NCBI GenBank assembly: GCA_963799065.1
Contig: CAWCVJ010000001.1
Location: 2,356,001 to 2,420,000 of the forward strand
Direction of reading: 5' to 3'
Length of the DNA: 64,000 nt
Source: JAJPHW01 sp963799065
GTDB taxonomy: Bacteria; Acidobacteriota; Terriglobia; Terriglobales; Acidobacteriaceae
In this document: positions 25,192-35,025 of the stretch, in pieces
How the letters are laid out: each line of letters starts with the position of its first letter
Numbering within the stretch: position 1 is the first letter of the stretch
Position numbers and translations under genes: made by a program
The notes under the pieces: model-generated
The model's input: only the letters and a program-made list of their open reading frames with translations
Databases searched by the model: none
Told to the model about the DNA's origin: nothing

Positions 25192-26853
25192 TTGGCACTC
25201 GACGAAAAAATACATGACATGCGGCTGGAAAAGCTCAAGGCGATCGCAGCTTTGGGCCAGCCCGCGTATCCGACGCACTTCGACTTCACTCATACGATTC
25301 CGGCGATTCTGGCGGAGTATTCCGAAAAAACCGGCGAGCAACTAGAGGCCGAACGAGTCTCAGTACGCATTGCTGGACGCATCATGGCAATCCGCCTGAT
25401 GGGCAAGGCCGGCTTCGCTCACTTACAGCAAGACGGCCAGCGGCTACAGATTTACGTGAAAAAAGATGCGGTTGGCGACCAGGGATTCGAGCTGTACAAA
25501 CTGCTTGATCTGGGCGATCACATTGGCGTAAGCGGCTATTTGTTCCGCACCCGCACCGGAGAACTTTCGATTCATGTCGAGACGCTCACCTTTCTGGCGA
25601 AGGATCTGCTTCCCTTGCCCGAAAAGTTTCATGGACTCACTGATGTCGAGATTCGTTATCGCCAGCGTTACGTCGATTTGTTCATGAATCCAGAAGTGCG
25701 CGAGGTGTTCTTGAAGCGCAGCAAACTGGTGCAGTCGCTGCGCCGCTCTTTGGATGCGCGCGGCTTTCTCGAAGTGGAGACGCCGATGATGCAACCGATC
25801 GCGGGCGGCGCGGTGGCGCGACCATTTGTCACGCATCACAACACGCTCGACATGGATTTGTACCTGCGCATTGCTCCGGAGTTGTATCTCAAGCGACTGG
25901 TGGTCGGCGGATTCGATCGCGTGTATGAGATCAATCGAAATTTTCGTAATGAGGGTATCGGATGGCGCTGGAATCCGGAGTTCACCATGCTGGAGTTCTA
26001 TCAGGCCTACACCGACTACCGCGGAGTGATGGAGCTCACTGAACAAATCATCCGGCAAGCGGCGTTCGATGTTACCGGGAGCACCAAAACGAAGTGGACG
26101 ATCAAAGAAGGCGAGCAGGAAGTTGCACAGGAAATCGATTGGGCGAATTGGCATCGCATGACGATGCGCGAGGCGATTATTCATTATTGGCCGGAGGCGG
26201 CGGGGGCGAAGCCTGAAGAGACAGAATTCTCGACTGCTAAGGCATTCGCCCAAAGGCTTTCAGAAGGTGCGGACTTACTTTTGCTAGCTCACAATCAGTC
26301 CCCTCTATTCCCCAAAGAAGAAAGAGAGCGGCTAAGAATCCTTAACATGGCCCTACGCCTTGTACTACGCAAACTGGAGACAGATGAGAACGTTGGCAGT
26401 GCCATCGCAGCTATTTTCGAGGCGGTCGCCGAAGAGCACCTCATCCAGCCGACGATCATCTACGAGTTCCCTACTGCCGTCTCGCCGCTCTCCAAGCAAA
26501 AGCCCGACGAGCCCGATTGGACAGAACGCTGGGAAATTTATGTTGGCGGCATGGAAATCGCCAATGGCTTTAGCGAATTAAATGACCCCATCGATCAGCG
26601 GCGTCGCTTCGAGGGGCAGCTCAAAGAGCGCGAGCGCGGTGACGACGAGGCCCATCAAATGGATGAAGACTATATCCGTGCGTTGTCATACGGGATGCCG
26701 CCCGCCGGGGGCGTAGGCGTGGGCGTGGATCGCTTAGCCATGCTGCTGACCGATTCGCACACCATCCGGGATGTGATCTTGTTCCCGCTGCTGCGATCCT
26801 TGAAATCGAACGAACTGACCTCGAACGAACCAGGCGAAGAAGTGGCGGGCTAA
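25192..26853 (+). CDS. lysS: Lysyl-tRNA synthetase, class II
   Basis: 553 aa. OB-fold anticodon domain (about 55-150), then class II core with FLEVETPMMQPIAGGAVARPF, FRNEGI (motif 2) and GVGVGVDRLAMLL (motif 3). TTG start at 25192 with AAAGGA upstream. Motif 2 reads RNEGIGWRWNPEF where most LysRS have xxRHNPEF: the His after the conserved Arg is Trp. An insertion of about 45 residues (SEGADLLLLAHN to LETDENV) precedes motif 3. Followed by a strong terminator. Confidence 0.94.
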   Translation: MALDEKIHDMRLEKLKAIAALGQPAYPTHFDFTHTIPAILAEYSEKTGEQLEAERVSVRIAGRIMAIRLMGKAGFAHLQQDGQRLQIYVKKDAVGDQGFELYKLLDLGDHIGVSGYLFRTRTGELSIHVETLTFLAKDLLPLPEKFHGLTDVEIRYRQRYVDLFMNPEVREVFLKRSKLVQSLRRSLDARGFLEVETPMMQPIAGGAVARPFVTHHNTLDMDLYLRIAPELYLKRLVVGGFDRVYEINRNFRNEGIGWRWNPEFTMLEFYQAYTDYRGVMELTEQIIRQAAFDVTGSTKTKWTIKEGEQEVAQEIDWANWHRMTMREAIIHYWPEAAGAKPEETEFSTAKAFAQRLSEGADLLLLAHNQSPLFPKEERERLRILNMALRLVLRKLETDENVGSAIAAIFEAVAEEHLIQPTIIYEFPTAVSPLSKQKPDEPDWTERWEIYVGGMEIANGFSELNDPIDQRRRFEGQLKERERGDDEAHQMDEDYIRALSYGMPPAGGVGVGVDRLAMLLTDSHTIRDVILFPLLRSLKSNELTSNEPGEEVAG

Positions 26854-26862
26854 ACAAAGCAA

Positions 26863-26888
26863 AAAGCCGCGGATCGCTCCGCGGCTTT
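26863..26888. terminator. Bidirectional rho-independent terminator
   Basis: Perfect 11-bp stem AAAGCCGCGGA / TCCGCGGCTTT with a TCGC loop; T-rich run on the right, A-rich run on the left. It sits between the converging lysS and the gene at 26907 and would serve both. Confidence 0.85.
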
Positions 26889-26906
26889 CTTGCCTTTAAA
26901 TTCAGC

Positions 26907-27263
26907 TTAGTGCTTCTCTTTGTAAATCTTAGCGCTCTGCCGGTTCTGCATGCGATTCAGCTGGCGTTGGTCCGCTTTGGTCAGGTGGCCGTTATCCTGC
27001 CGCATGTCGCGCTTCTCGGTGTTGTCGATGCGCTGCTGACCGCGCTCCAGGTTGGCGGCTTGTCCGGGAGTGAGTTTGCCGTCTTCCACTCCATTGGCAA
27101 TACGCTTCTGCTGATTCTCCTGCCGCCGATTCACTTCATTCACGCGAGGATGATTGGGGTCGTCGACTCCCGGCCCCGCACCCGATTGCGCCACGGCTGG
27201 GCCAGCATACATCAGCCCTCCGACCGCGAGAACTAACAACGACTTCGTAAATTGGTTCTTCAT
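26907..27263 (-). CDS. Secreted hypothetical protein, Asn/Gln-rich
   Basis: 118 aa from ATG 27263 (the frame upstream lacks a ribosome site). Signal peptide KSLLVLAVGGLMYAGPAVAQ. The mature part is charged and helical with loose repeats (NRRQENQQKRIANGVEDGKLTPGQAANLERGQQRIDN, QLNRMQNRQSAKIY). It resembles short periplasmic helical-repeat proteins of Acidobacteriota. Function unknown. Confidence 0.65.
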   Translation of the reverse strand: MKNQFTKSLLVLAVGGLMYAGPAVAQSGAGPGVDDPNHPRVNEVNRRQENQQKRIANGVEDGKLTPGQAANLERGQQRIDNTEKRDMRQDNGHLTKADQRQLNRMQNRQSAKIYKEKH

Positions 27264-27493
27264 AACCAGTCCAACCTTTCCGATTGAATTTGACTTGCCC
27301 AGACTTAAACCCATTCTGTAAAGGTAAGTTGCGAGACCGATAAGTGCAATCCTAACATGCACATGCAGCAGCACGACAAGCCCTGTCCTTTGGGCGCACT
27401 GCAGCAAGCCGGCCCCAGCGGAGGCAAACGCCTTTGGTTACTGTTTCAGCGACCTCGAACTCAGTTATGCTAATACTAAGGGTTTGAGTTTGC

Positions 27494-28081
27494 TTGAAGG
27501 AAACGCCGTCTAAACAACAGCTGATGAGCACGGATAGCAATAAACTAGCAGCCGACGTAGTCGGGGGCGCTCTCATTCCGCCGCTAGACGCGCAATGGTA
27601 TGCAATTCGCACCCGGTCCCGGCACGAAAAAATTACGTCTCAACAGCTGGGCATGTTGGGTATCGAGAATTTCCTTCCGCTTGTAACCCAAACGCACCGC
27701 TGGTCGACTGGACCCAAGATGGTGGAAGTTCCGCTGTTTTCCGGATACGCGTTTGTTCGCATCGCTTACACGCCGGAACACCGGCTACGCGTTCTGCGCA
27801 CCCACGGAGTCGTGGATTTCGTCGGCGTTCAGGGTCGAGGCGTCCCCATTCCAGAAAAGCAGATCGAGGATATTAAGACACTGCTCGACCACAAGATTCC
27901 GTTCAAGAGTGTGTTGCGCCTCCATATTGGACAGCGTGTCCGTGTCAAAGGCGGATCCCTCGACGGCGTGGAAGGTACGCTCCTGAGCCATGGGCGCAAT
28001 AAAGAGCTGATCATTATGATCGAACCCATTCAGCGCTCACTGTCGGTCGACCTCGAAGGCTACGACGTAGAACCCGCCTGA
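27494..28081 (+). CDS. NusG-family specialised antiterminator (RfaH/LoaP/UpxY-like)
   Basis: 195 aa. NGN domain from about residue 32 (WYAIRTRSRHEKITSQQLGMLGIENFLPL, PLFSGYAFVRIAY, VLRTHGVVDFVG) and a C-terminal KOW (GQRVRVKGGSLDGVEGTLL). It is shorter than housekeeping NusG in the linker and sits outside any secE/rplK context, so it is a paralogue that probably rides with RNA polymerase on a selected operon such as polysaccharide genes. TTG 27494 or ATG 27524 may start it. Convergent with galE. Confidence 0.8.
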   Translation: MKETPSKQQLMSTDSNKLAADVVGGALIPPLDAQWYAIRTRSRHEKITSQQLGMLGIENFLPLVTQTHRWSTGPKMVEVPLFSGYAFVRIAYTPEHRLRVLRTHGVVDFVGVQGRGVPIPEKQIEDIKTLLDHKIPFKSVLRLHIGQRVRVKGGSLDGVEGTLLSHGRNKELIIMIEPIQRSLSVDLEGYDVEPA

Positions 28082-28085
28082 TCCG

Positions 28086-29057
28086 TTAAGCTTTTTGCGG
28101 CTGGTTTTGCATCCACTTCCAGGCTGTCGCAACGCTGTCGTGCATGGATCGAGTCGGCTCCCAATTCAGCAATTTCTTGGCGCGCGCAGGGTCCGCGACC
28201 AAGGCGGGCGGGTCCCCTGCCCGTCGCGGTACGATGGTGTGCGGCACTTTCTTCGCGGTCACCGCTTCGACCGCGCGGATGACCTCTTTCACGGACGAAC
28301 CTGTCCCTGTTCCCAAATTTACGGTGAACGAAGGATTCCCCGCTTGCAGATGTCGCAACGCTTTCACGTGCGCCTCAGCAAGATCGACCACGTTGGTGTA
28401 ATCGCGGATAGGCGTACCGTCGGGCGTTGGATAATCCACTCCGAACACCTTGAGTTCAGGGCCAAATCCTCCGGCCGCTCGCAGGGCGAGCGGAATCAGA
28501 TGCGGTTCCGGATCGTGGCACTCGCCGATCTCTCCGCTCTCGTCGGCGCCTGCGGCATTGAAATAGCGCAAGCTCGCGTATTTGATTCCATAGGCGGTGT
28601 CATAGGACTGTAGGGCCTGCTCAAAGAATAGTTTCGATACTCCGTAGGGATTAACCGGCAGCGCCGGAGTGTCTTCCGTGATGGGCATCTTTTCCGGTGC
28701 CCCGTAAATCGAGCAGGTGGAAGAGAAGATCACGTACTTGGTGCCGGCGTCCAGCACCGCGTTCAACAGCGAGAGTCCGCCCTCGACGTTATTGCGGTAG
28801 TATTTCCGCGGATTGATCACGGATTCCCCGACGTAATGGTTGGCGGCGAAGTGCATCACGGCATCGCAGCCTTTTAATGCCGTCACCAGCTTGGCGCTCT
28901 CGTGTACATCGGCCACAATCATCTCAAAGCCCTTGGCGAGATAATCGAAGCCAGTCGATAAATTGTCGTAGATCAGGACGTCAAGACCGGCCTTGCGCAA
29001 CACCCGCGCGGTGTGACTTCCGATATAACCTGCGCCGCCGACCACAAGAATCTTCAC
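28086..29057 (-). CDS. galE: UDP-glucose 4-epimerase
   Basis: 323 aa. SDR-type Rossmann fold with GGAGYIGSH near residues 7-15; catalytic residues in FSSTCSIYG and NPYGVSKLFFEQ (YxxxK). Interconverts UDP-glucose and UDP-galactose for surface polysaccharides. GTG start at 29057, GGAG 9 nt upstream. Convergent with the NusG paralogue. Confidence 0.93.
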   Translation of the reverse strand: MKILVVGGAGYIGSHTARVLRKAGLDVLIYDNLSTGFDYLAKGFEMIVADVHESAKLVTALKGCDAVMHFAANHYVGESVINPRKYYRNNVEGGLSLLNAVLDAGTKYVIFSSTCSIYGAPEKMPITEDTPALPVNPYGVSKLFFEQALQSYDTAYGIKYASLRYFNAAGADESGEIGECHDPEPHLIPLALRAAGGFGPELKVFGVDYPTPDGTPIRDYTNVVDLAEAHVKALRHLQAGNPSFTVNLGTGTGSSVKEVIRAVEAVTAKKVPHTIVPRRAGDPPALVADPARAKKLLNWEPTRSMHDSVATAWKWMQNQPQKA

Positions 29058-29200
29058 GAAGCTTTCTCCAGGAAAATCAGGATGGGATCAAAATGAAAAA
29101 TGCAGAAAAAGAGTACCACGAACGCCTTATCGGCGGTTGTGACGATGGCTTGCAACAGTCGCACGCCCGACTTCCAGATGACCGTCGCACGGTTGTGTAA

Positions 29201-31030
29201 CTAGCAACCTGAGCCTTTTTTGCAAGTGTATATCCGGCTGGCCCAGGTGCAGCCTGAGCCGGTCTGCTGCGTGCAGTTGCCGATTTGATTGCCTTTCATA
29301 TATTCGCTGGTCGACCAGAACGTTAGATCGTCGTTTGGATCGACAAGAACGCTCATGAATTCACCCCAGTACGCGTCCGTTTCATCCTGGCCACTGCTGC
29401 CGCTGTTCTTCAGCACAAGGAAAGGAGAGCCGATCACATCGTTCGGAGAGATGGTGACCAACAAGGGCGAAGGATCGTAATTCATGGCGCTGCCGCTGCT
29501 GGCGTCTCCGGTCGCGGTCATTTGAATCGCAACATCTCCGTTGCCATCCATGGCTACGCTCGGTACGCTGAGAAACAGGTGGTAGGTGTTGTCCTGAATC
29601 GTGGCCGATTCGGCAATCTTGGGATTCAGTCCCGCCGCGATTTTGTAGTACCGAACGCCGGTCTGAAGTGTGCTCGCATTCACCTGAATGGTATGCGCGG
29701 CGGCGAGATATTCCGTCCCGCTATTGCCGCTCTTCATGTACCGGTACGCCAGGCGATACATAAGACGATCCCCCACTCCATCGCTGTAACCCCCGTACGG
29801 TTGCGGAACGCAGACCGTGTTGAAAGGATGGTCTTCGTTGTAGCACGCCGGAGTGTAAGCGTTGGCGGTGATGAAAGTCGGCGCCGCGCCCGCGACAAAC
29901 CCCGACCAGGTCCAGTATGCAAGTTGATTCGAAGTGCAAGCGCCGCTGTTGCATTGCTGATTCGTACCGGGGTTGCTGGGATTGACCTCAGCCAGAAAGT
30001 ATTCGCCCGCAGTATTGCTCGGTATAGAATTAGTGCCCTCGAAATCAGCCGGAACCAGGGTGTGGATCAGGCTGGCATTGGTGCCGCCTGTGCCTCCAAC
30101 GTAGCTCGGAATGTAGGTGTAGCATTGGGGAACATTCCCAGCCAGTCCTGCGATCATTTCGGCCTTGTCGAGTTTGCAGACCTCAAACCCCACGATGTTG
30201 ATCTCACCGGTGGCCGGATCTTCCAGATCGAAGGCAACATACAGCCCGTCCGACCAGGTACCGTAGCGAATGTAGTCGGGATAGTAGGTCTGTCCCTTCG
30301 CATTCTTGGGAATTGCGGGATTGAGATTGTAGACATAGACATTCCAGTGACTCTGCCCGCCTGATCCTTCGAGATTATTGGCGGGGACTGTTCCGCTCGC
30401 CGCACTCACTCCTACGCATAAAAAATAAGTTCCGGCCGACTGGGGGTTGAAAATATCGCCCAGAACGAAGACGCCATCGATGCGATCATAGGCGGCAAAT
30501 GCGTCCAGCGAACCATTGGCACAATAGGACTTGCCCCCGGGCTGGAACATCGAATTCAAAGGCTGCGGGGTCGATGCGACATTGGGCTTCCGGCTAAGAA
30601 TGCCATTGCCCGTTGCCCGGTCGAAGGCCTGCACATAGCCGCCGGCGTACTCAAAATATTGGCCGATGCCACTGCCGTTAGTCGGGCCAACGGCCCCGTT
30701 GGCATCAGGCTGGGCCCGGGGAATGCTGCCGGAAGTGTTAATGCTGGCAGCATCCAGACCCTCGAATTGTCCGGACCAGGAGCCTGCGGCGGGGGTGGTG
30801 GTGCTGAATCCAACCCACGAGGTTCCGCCCGGACAACTGCTGCGAGTGCTATTGCCCGCACACCAAGTCTCCAGTGGCGAGGCTGGCGCGGGGCACGTGC
30901 CGGCCGGAGGCACAGCGGAACAATTATTTTGGGCTACCGCAAGTGCGCTGCCGAGGATCACCACCAGGGCGAGACATCGGGCTGCAAACCTTCTCCTCGA
31001 AGAATTTTCGACTGTCAATTTGGTTACCAT
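29201..31030 (-). CDS. Large secreted protein, copy 1 of a tandem pair
   Basis: 609 aa from ATG 31030 (AAGG upstream). Signal peptide LALVVILGSALAVAQ. A Cys-rich head (NNCSAVPPAGTCPAP, WCAGNSTRSSCPGG) is followed by repeated NGAVGPTNGSGIGQYFEYAGGYVQAFDRATG and many Gly/Tyr/Asn-rich beta-type stretches. It ends with CTWASRIYTCKKGSGC. Shares almost the whole layout with the neighbour at 31185. Possibly an extracellular beta-propeller or adhesin; no family is recognised. Confidence 0.65.
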   Translation of the reverse strand: MVTKLTVENSSRRRFAARCLALVVILGSALAVAQNNCSAVPPAGTCPAPASPLETWCAGNSTRSSCPGGTSWVGFSTTTPAAGSWSGQFEGLDAASINTSGSIPRAQPDANGAVGPTNGSGIGQYFEYAGGYVQAFDRATGNGILSRKPNVASTPQPLNSMFQPGGKSYCANGSLDAFAAYDRIDGVFVLGDIFNPQSAGTYFLCVGVSAASGTVPANNLEGSGGQSHWNVYVYNLNPAIPKNAKGQTYYPDYIRYGTWSDGLYVAFDLEDPATGEINIVGFEVCKLDKAEMIAGLAGNVPQCYTYIPSYVGGTGGTNASLIHTLVPADFEGTNSIPSNTAGEYFLAEVNPSNPGTNQQCNSGACTSNQLAYWTWSGFVAGAAPTFITANAYTPACYNEDHPFNTVCVPQPYGGYSDGVGDRLMYRLAYRYMKSGNSGTEYLAAAHTIQVNASTLQTGVRYYKIAAGLNPKIAESATIQDNTYHLFLSVPSVAMDGNGDVAIQMTATGDASSGSAMNYDPSPLLVTISPNDVIGSPFLVLKNSGSSGQDETDAYWGEFMSVLVDPNDDLTFWSTSEYMKGNQIGNCTQQTGSGCTWASRIYTCKKGSGC

Positions 31031-31184
31031 AAGATTACCTTCGTCTCGCGTTGGATGAAATAACAGACGCACTTTACTTGCCGGAGCGGCACACGCGAAC
31101 CTCAATGAAACCATTGATTCTTCAGAGACATGCCCAATCGAAAAAACAAACGTGTGCAAATCCTTGCACAATGCGGCGGCACCC

Positions 31185-32984
31185 TTAGCATCCCGACCCC
31201 TTCCGGCAGACGTAGACCCGACTCGCCCATGTGCATCCCGCCTGACTCTTGCTGCTGCATCCCCCAGACTGGGTTCCGTTCATGTATTCGTTCGTGGCCC
31301 AAAAGGTCAAATCATCGTTAGGATCGGAAGCAACGCTCACATACTCGCCCCAATAGCCATCGGTTTCGTCTTGTCCGCTGGCTCCGCTGTTGGTGAGCAC
31401 CGCCACCGGCTGACTTACTTTTCCGCTGGCGGCTACCGTGATCATGTAAGGCGATGGATCGTACTCGGCCGCACTCCCGTGAGCGCGACTACCCGTGACC
31501 GTGAATTCGACTCCAAGATCTCCGTTCTTGTCCATGGCAACGCTCGGTACCGACACAAACATGTGATATGTCGAATCCTGAATATCGCCTTGCAATGCAA
31601 GGGTCGGGTTCACCGTGGCCGCAATCTTGTAATAGCGAACTCCGGTGCGTTGAGTGGTGCTGCTCTCTTGCACGGTCTGACCCACAGCCAGGTATTCGGT
31701 TCCATTTGACCCGTCGGTGATGTAGCGATAGGCGAGACGATATAAAAGACGGTCGCCAAGACTGTCGATCACCCCGCCCCACGGTTGTGGAACGCAAACG
31801 GTATTGTAGGGATGGTGAACATCGTAACAACCAGGCGTGTACGGCTGTTTGAGTGAGATCAACGTCGGTCCCGCGCCGCTGGTGAAACCTGTCCAAGTCC
31901 AAAACGCAAGCACATTGGAAGCGCACGGAGCCACGGTGCATTGCTCATTCGTGCCCGGATTGTTGGGGTTTACTTGCGCCAGAAAATACTCGCCCGCCGA
32001 GTTCGATGGTATCGCGTTTTCTCCTTCAAAATCAGCCGGCAACAGAGTATGAATCAAACTATTGTCGGTTCCACCCGCGCCCGCGACGTAAGAAGGAATG
32101 TAGGTATAGCATAACGGTGAGCCCGCCGCCAACCCAGCAATCATTCCGATTTTATCCAGTTTGCACACTTCGAACCCGACGATGTTGTACTTGTTCGGAA
32201 TGTCCTCCAGATCCCAAGCGACGTAATAACCATCCGACCAATTGCCGAAGCGGAGATAGTCGGGGAAGTAGGTTCCGCCCGCCGGATTCCGGGGCAAAGC
32301 GGGCGTGATGTTGTAGGCATAGGCATTCCAGTGACTTTCGCCATTGCTGCCTTGGAGGTTATTGGCGGGCACCGAACCGCTGGCGGCGCTGACGCCCATA
32401 CACAAGTAGTAGTACCCCTTGCTCCCCGGATTGAAAATGTTCGCGATGGTGAACACGCCGCCGATGCGGTCATAGTTCGCAATCCCATCCAGCGACGCGG
32501 AAGCGCAATAAGAAGACCCTCCGGGATAAAAAATATCGGTGATGGGCTGCGGCAGCGCTCCGCTATTGGGGTGCGAACTGAAAATCCCGTTCCCGGTTTT
32601 GCGATCGAACGCCTGAATATAGTCCCCGGCAAATTCGAGATATTGGCCTACTCCATTGCTGTCCGTCGGACCCACGGCGCCATTGGCGTCTGCTTGAGGT
32701 CTGAAAGTATTGGATTTTTCCCGAATGGTCGCCGCGTCCAAACCCTCGAACTGACTGCTCCATGAGCCTGGGGCCGGCGTGGAGGTGTTAAAACCGATCC
32801 AAGTGGTTCCGCCGGGGCAGGTGCTGGCGACGTTGTTGCCCGCGCACCACACAAGCGTCGGCGAGGAGGCGGCAGGACACGTGCCCGTTGGAGGATCCGA
32901 AACGCAGTTATTTTGCCCAAACGAGAACAAACTGCACGAAGAAGCGATCAACGATAGGACCGCAGCGCGGTAAAAATCAGGCAT
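31185..32984 (-). CDS. Large secreted protein, copy 2 of a tandem pair
   Basis: 599 aa from ATG 32984 (GAGGG upstream). Signal peptide AAVLSLIASSCSLFSFGQ. Co-linear with the 29201 protein: NNCVSDPPTGTCPA, WCAGNNVASTCPGGTTW, NGAVGPTDSNGVGQYLEF, DETDGYWGEYVSVASDPNDDLTFW, and the final CTWASRVYVCRKGSGC. The two are 154 nt apart on the same strand, a tandem duplication with clear divergence. Extracellular role unknown. Confidence 0.65.
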   Translation of the reverse strand: MPDFYRAAVLSLIASSCSLFSFGQNNCVSDPPTGTCPAASSPTLVWCAGNNVASTCPGGTTWIGFNTSTPAPGSWSSQFEGLDAATIREKSNTFRPQADANGAVGPTDSNGVGQYLEFAGDYIQAFDRKTGNGIFSSHPNSGALPQPITDIFYPGGSSYCASASLDGIANYDRIGGVFTIANIFNPGSKGYYYLCMGVSAASGSVPANNLQGSNGESHWNAYAYNITPALPRNPAGGTYFPDYLRFGNWSDGYYVAWDLEDIPNKYNIVGFEVCKLDKIGMIAGLAAGSPLCYTYIPSYVAGAGGTDNSLIHTLLPADFEGENAIPSNSAGEYFLAQVNPNNPGTNEQCTVAPCASNVLAFWTWTGFTSGAGPTLISLKQPYTPGCYDVHHPYNTVCVPQPWGGVIDSLGDRLLYRLAYRYITDGSNGTEYLAVGQTVQESSTTQRTGVRYYKIAATVNPTLALQGDIQDSTYHMFVSVPSVAMDKNGDLGVEFTVTGSRAHGSAAEYDPSPYMITVAASGKVSQPVAVLTNSGASGQDETDGYWGEYVSVASDPNDDLTFWATNEYMNGTQSGGCSSKSQAGCTWASRVYVCRKGSGC

Positions 32985-33175
32985 ACGTATAGGCCCTCGG
33001 ATTCGGGCTTCATCGCTATTAGTCTCCGCGTGTCTCAAATGATCACCAGAAATTAGGGGGAGCAGCCACGCGGGGAGAACGGGCCGAGCATTACCGCATA
33101 ACGAAACATAAAGCGCACGAACGAGCGACGCTAGTGGGTGAAAGTATAGAGACGAACGTCTCTATCATACGGCTC

Positions 33176-34318
33176 TTACAGGCTTCCATCCCCGTCGTAC
33201 TGTGACGGATCCCACACAGCCGGGTCCGAGAGAATCTCCTTCGTTTCCGGATTGCATGGGGCATAAAAGTACATCCAGGCTGGCAGTTTGCGGTAGCGAG
33301 GCTTGAGGCTGTCCAGAACCGCCTGCTTTTCCGGGCGGCAGGCGAAGGATTCCAGCGTATGCAATCCCTCTCGGCGGCAGCGTTGTAAAGCCCAAATCAA
33401 TAACGGGGACAGCAACTCTGCGCCTTCCGTCAAACACTGGAAGTCGACCAGCCTTATCCTGCGTAATTTGATCGCGGGATTGTCCTGGCGAAGAAATATG
33501 GCATACGCCAAAATTCTCGCGCCCTCGCGGATCGCAGCAATCCAAAGCCTGCCGTGAGCGAGGGCAAATCTAAAGTGCCATTGCAGATGGCTCAGCGATC
33601 GATCTGCCAACATGCGATCAGGATGTGCAACCTGCAACTCCCGCCAAAACTCTTCAAAGGCTTCGTCGAAGCCGGCGCACTCGGACACATTGCCAGGTTC
33701 CCGCCGCCGCCAGTCATTTTTCCCGGTGAATCGATCCTGCACGGCCACCAATGCCGCAGTTGGACGTTGAGCCAGCCCAGAGATTTTTTTTCTCATGCAA
33801 GCGCTGGCGGCGAATCCCGCGTAGTCCGTGATCCAGTAGCTGGATCGCTCCCAGTTGCCGACAGGGGCCAGGAATCGCCGGAATGCCTGGTTGAGGTGAA
33901 CCGAATTTTCATTGACGGTGGTGACGATCAAGAAATCCGAGGTGCGCTGAGCCAGCATGCGGCGCATGAGAAATCCGGCCGAGCCCCGGTACGGCGCATC
34001 CATGCTGAAATGCGCCGGGCAGGCACATCGTACAATTCGGCCTCGAAACTTATATTGCAGCGGGATATTGCCGATATACCCTACGATCTGCTCCTGGTCG
34101 GTTTCCGCGACCCATCCCATGGGAAAGTCCGGACGACTTTGAAAAACCGGGTTGCCGGACCACAAATGTTCCCACTCCTCCCGCGGCTTTGCCCTCAGAC
34201 CATTACGCTCCAAGACCTGTGCGATCTGCGGGAAGTCTTCAAACTTGGCGAGGCGAACCTTGGTTCGCCGCTGGGCAGCTTGCATCGGCGTCTGCAACTC
34301 TGAGGTTTCCGAAGGCAT
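33176..34318 (-). CDS. GNAT-fold acyltransferase-like protein
   Basis: 380 aa. The first half resembles a GNAT N-terminus (KVRLAKFEDFPQIAQVLERNG, VGYIGNIPLQYKFRGRIV) and the second half a second GNAT-like unit (RIRLVDFQCLTEGAELLSPLLIWALQRC), i.e. a FemAB-like double fold. No signal peptide. The ATG at 34318 has no strong ribosome site. Such proteins modify polysaccharide precursors; the substrate is unknown. Confidence 0.55.
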   Translation of the reverse strand: MPSETSELQTPMQAAQRRTKVRLAKFEDFPQIAQVLERNGLRAKPREEWEHLWSGNPVFQSRPDFPMGWVAETDQEQIVGYIGNIPLQYKFRGRIVRCACPAHFSMDAPYRGSAGFLMRRMLAQRTSDFLIVTTVNENSVHLNQAFRRFLAPVGNWERSSYWITDYAGFAASACMRKKISGLAQRPTAALVAVQDRFTGKNDWRRREPGNVSECAGFDEAFEEFWRELQVAHPDRMLADRSLSHLQWHFRFALAHGRLWIAAIREGARILAYAIFLRQDNPAIKLRRIRLVDFQCLTEGAELLSPLLIWALQRCRREGLHTLESFACRPEKQAVLDSLKPRYRKLPAWMYFYAPCNPETKEILSDPAVWDPSQYDGDGSL

Positions 34319-34585
34319 ATCGAAGCGCTAGGTAGAGGCTTTTCATCACCCCGGGATGGTTGGGGAGAAACTCCCCTGAGTTTACACGCCTGCCAGTCGG
34401 AGTCAACTGGGAACCGCTGCCCCGGCAACCGCCCCCGCGGAAAACGCTTTACCGAGCTGCCGCAGCTTTTTGCACCTACCCCAAAGTCCAAATGTGGCCA
34501 AACTCGCCGTAAATGATCGAGTCGCAGTCGATTCTCGAGGGCCGAACGTGGCCATCGAAATGCCTCATTTCAGCTGGACTCACAT

Positions 34586-34888
34586 ATGCAGCATGTCGAC
34601 AAAAAGCCGTTCGCCACAGACGAAACCCCGTTTTCCAGCATCGAAGGCGGCCAGGAATACCTCGCCATGTTCTCCGCGGCGGTAGACGAGGCCAAACAGG
34701 AGGCGTTGGACATGGTCGCCGAGCAAAACGCCGACACTCCACGCTGGACCGAAGCCGTGCAACTAGTGAAATATAAGCTGGAGAAACTCGACCACCATAT
34801 AAAGGTCAGCCGCCGTTTGCTGAACGACTTGCGCACCATGCGGCGTCTGCTGCTGCAAGAACGCTCTCGGTCACCCATCTCTCGCTGA
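34586..34888 (+). CDS. Hypothetical helical protein
   Basis: 100 aa, mostly helical and charged (AAVDEAKQEALDMVAEQN, VKYKLEKLDHHIKVSRRLLNDLRTMRRLLL). No signal peptide, no motif. Start uncertain because the ATG at 34586 lacks a clear ribosome site. No antisense real gene competes for this stretch. Confidence 0.5.
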   Translation: MQHVDKKPFATDETPFSSIEGGQEYLAMFSAAVDEAKQEALDMVAEQNADTPRWTEAVQLVKYKLEKLDHHIKVSRRLLNDLRTMRRLLLQERSRSPISR

Positions 34889-35025
34889 CCCTTCCCTCGG
34901 ATCGGCTAGAATCCGGTGCATGGCTCCTCTCCGCTCACGGAAAATCCCGAAACTTCTCCCAGCAAACGGTGTTCTATTCAGAAAAATGAGTAAGCTATTT
35001 TCTTCCAAAGACTAAGGAGGTTTAC

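Noticed and set aside
29522..30364. 280-aa plus-strand ORF
   Set aside because: Antisense to the tandem secreted protein; the paralogue alignment supports the minus strand.
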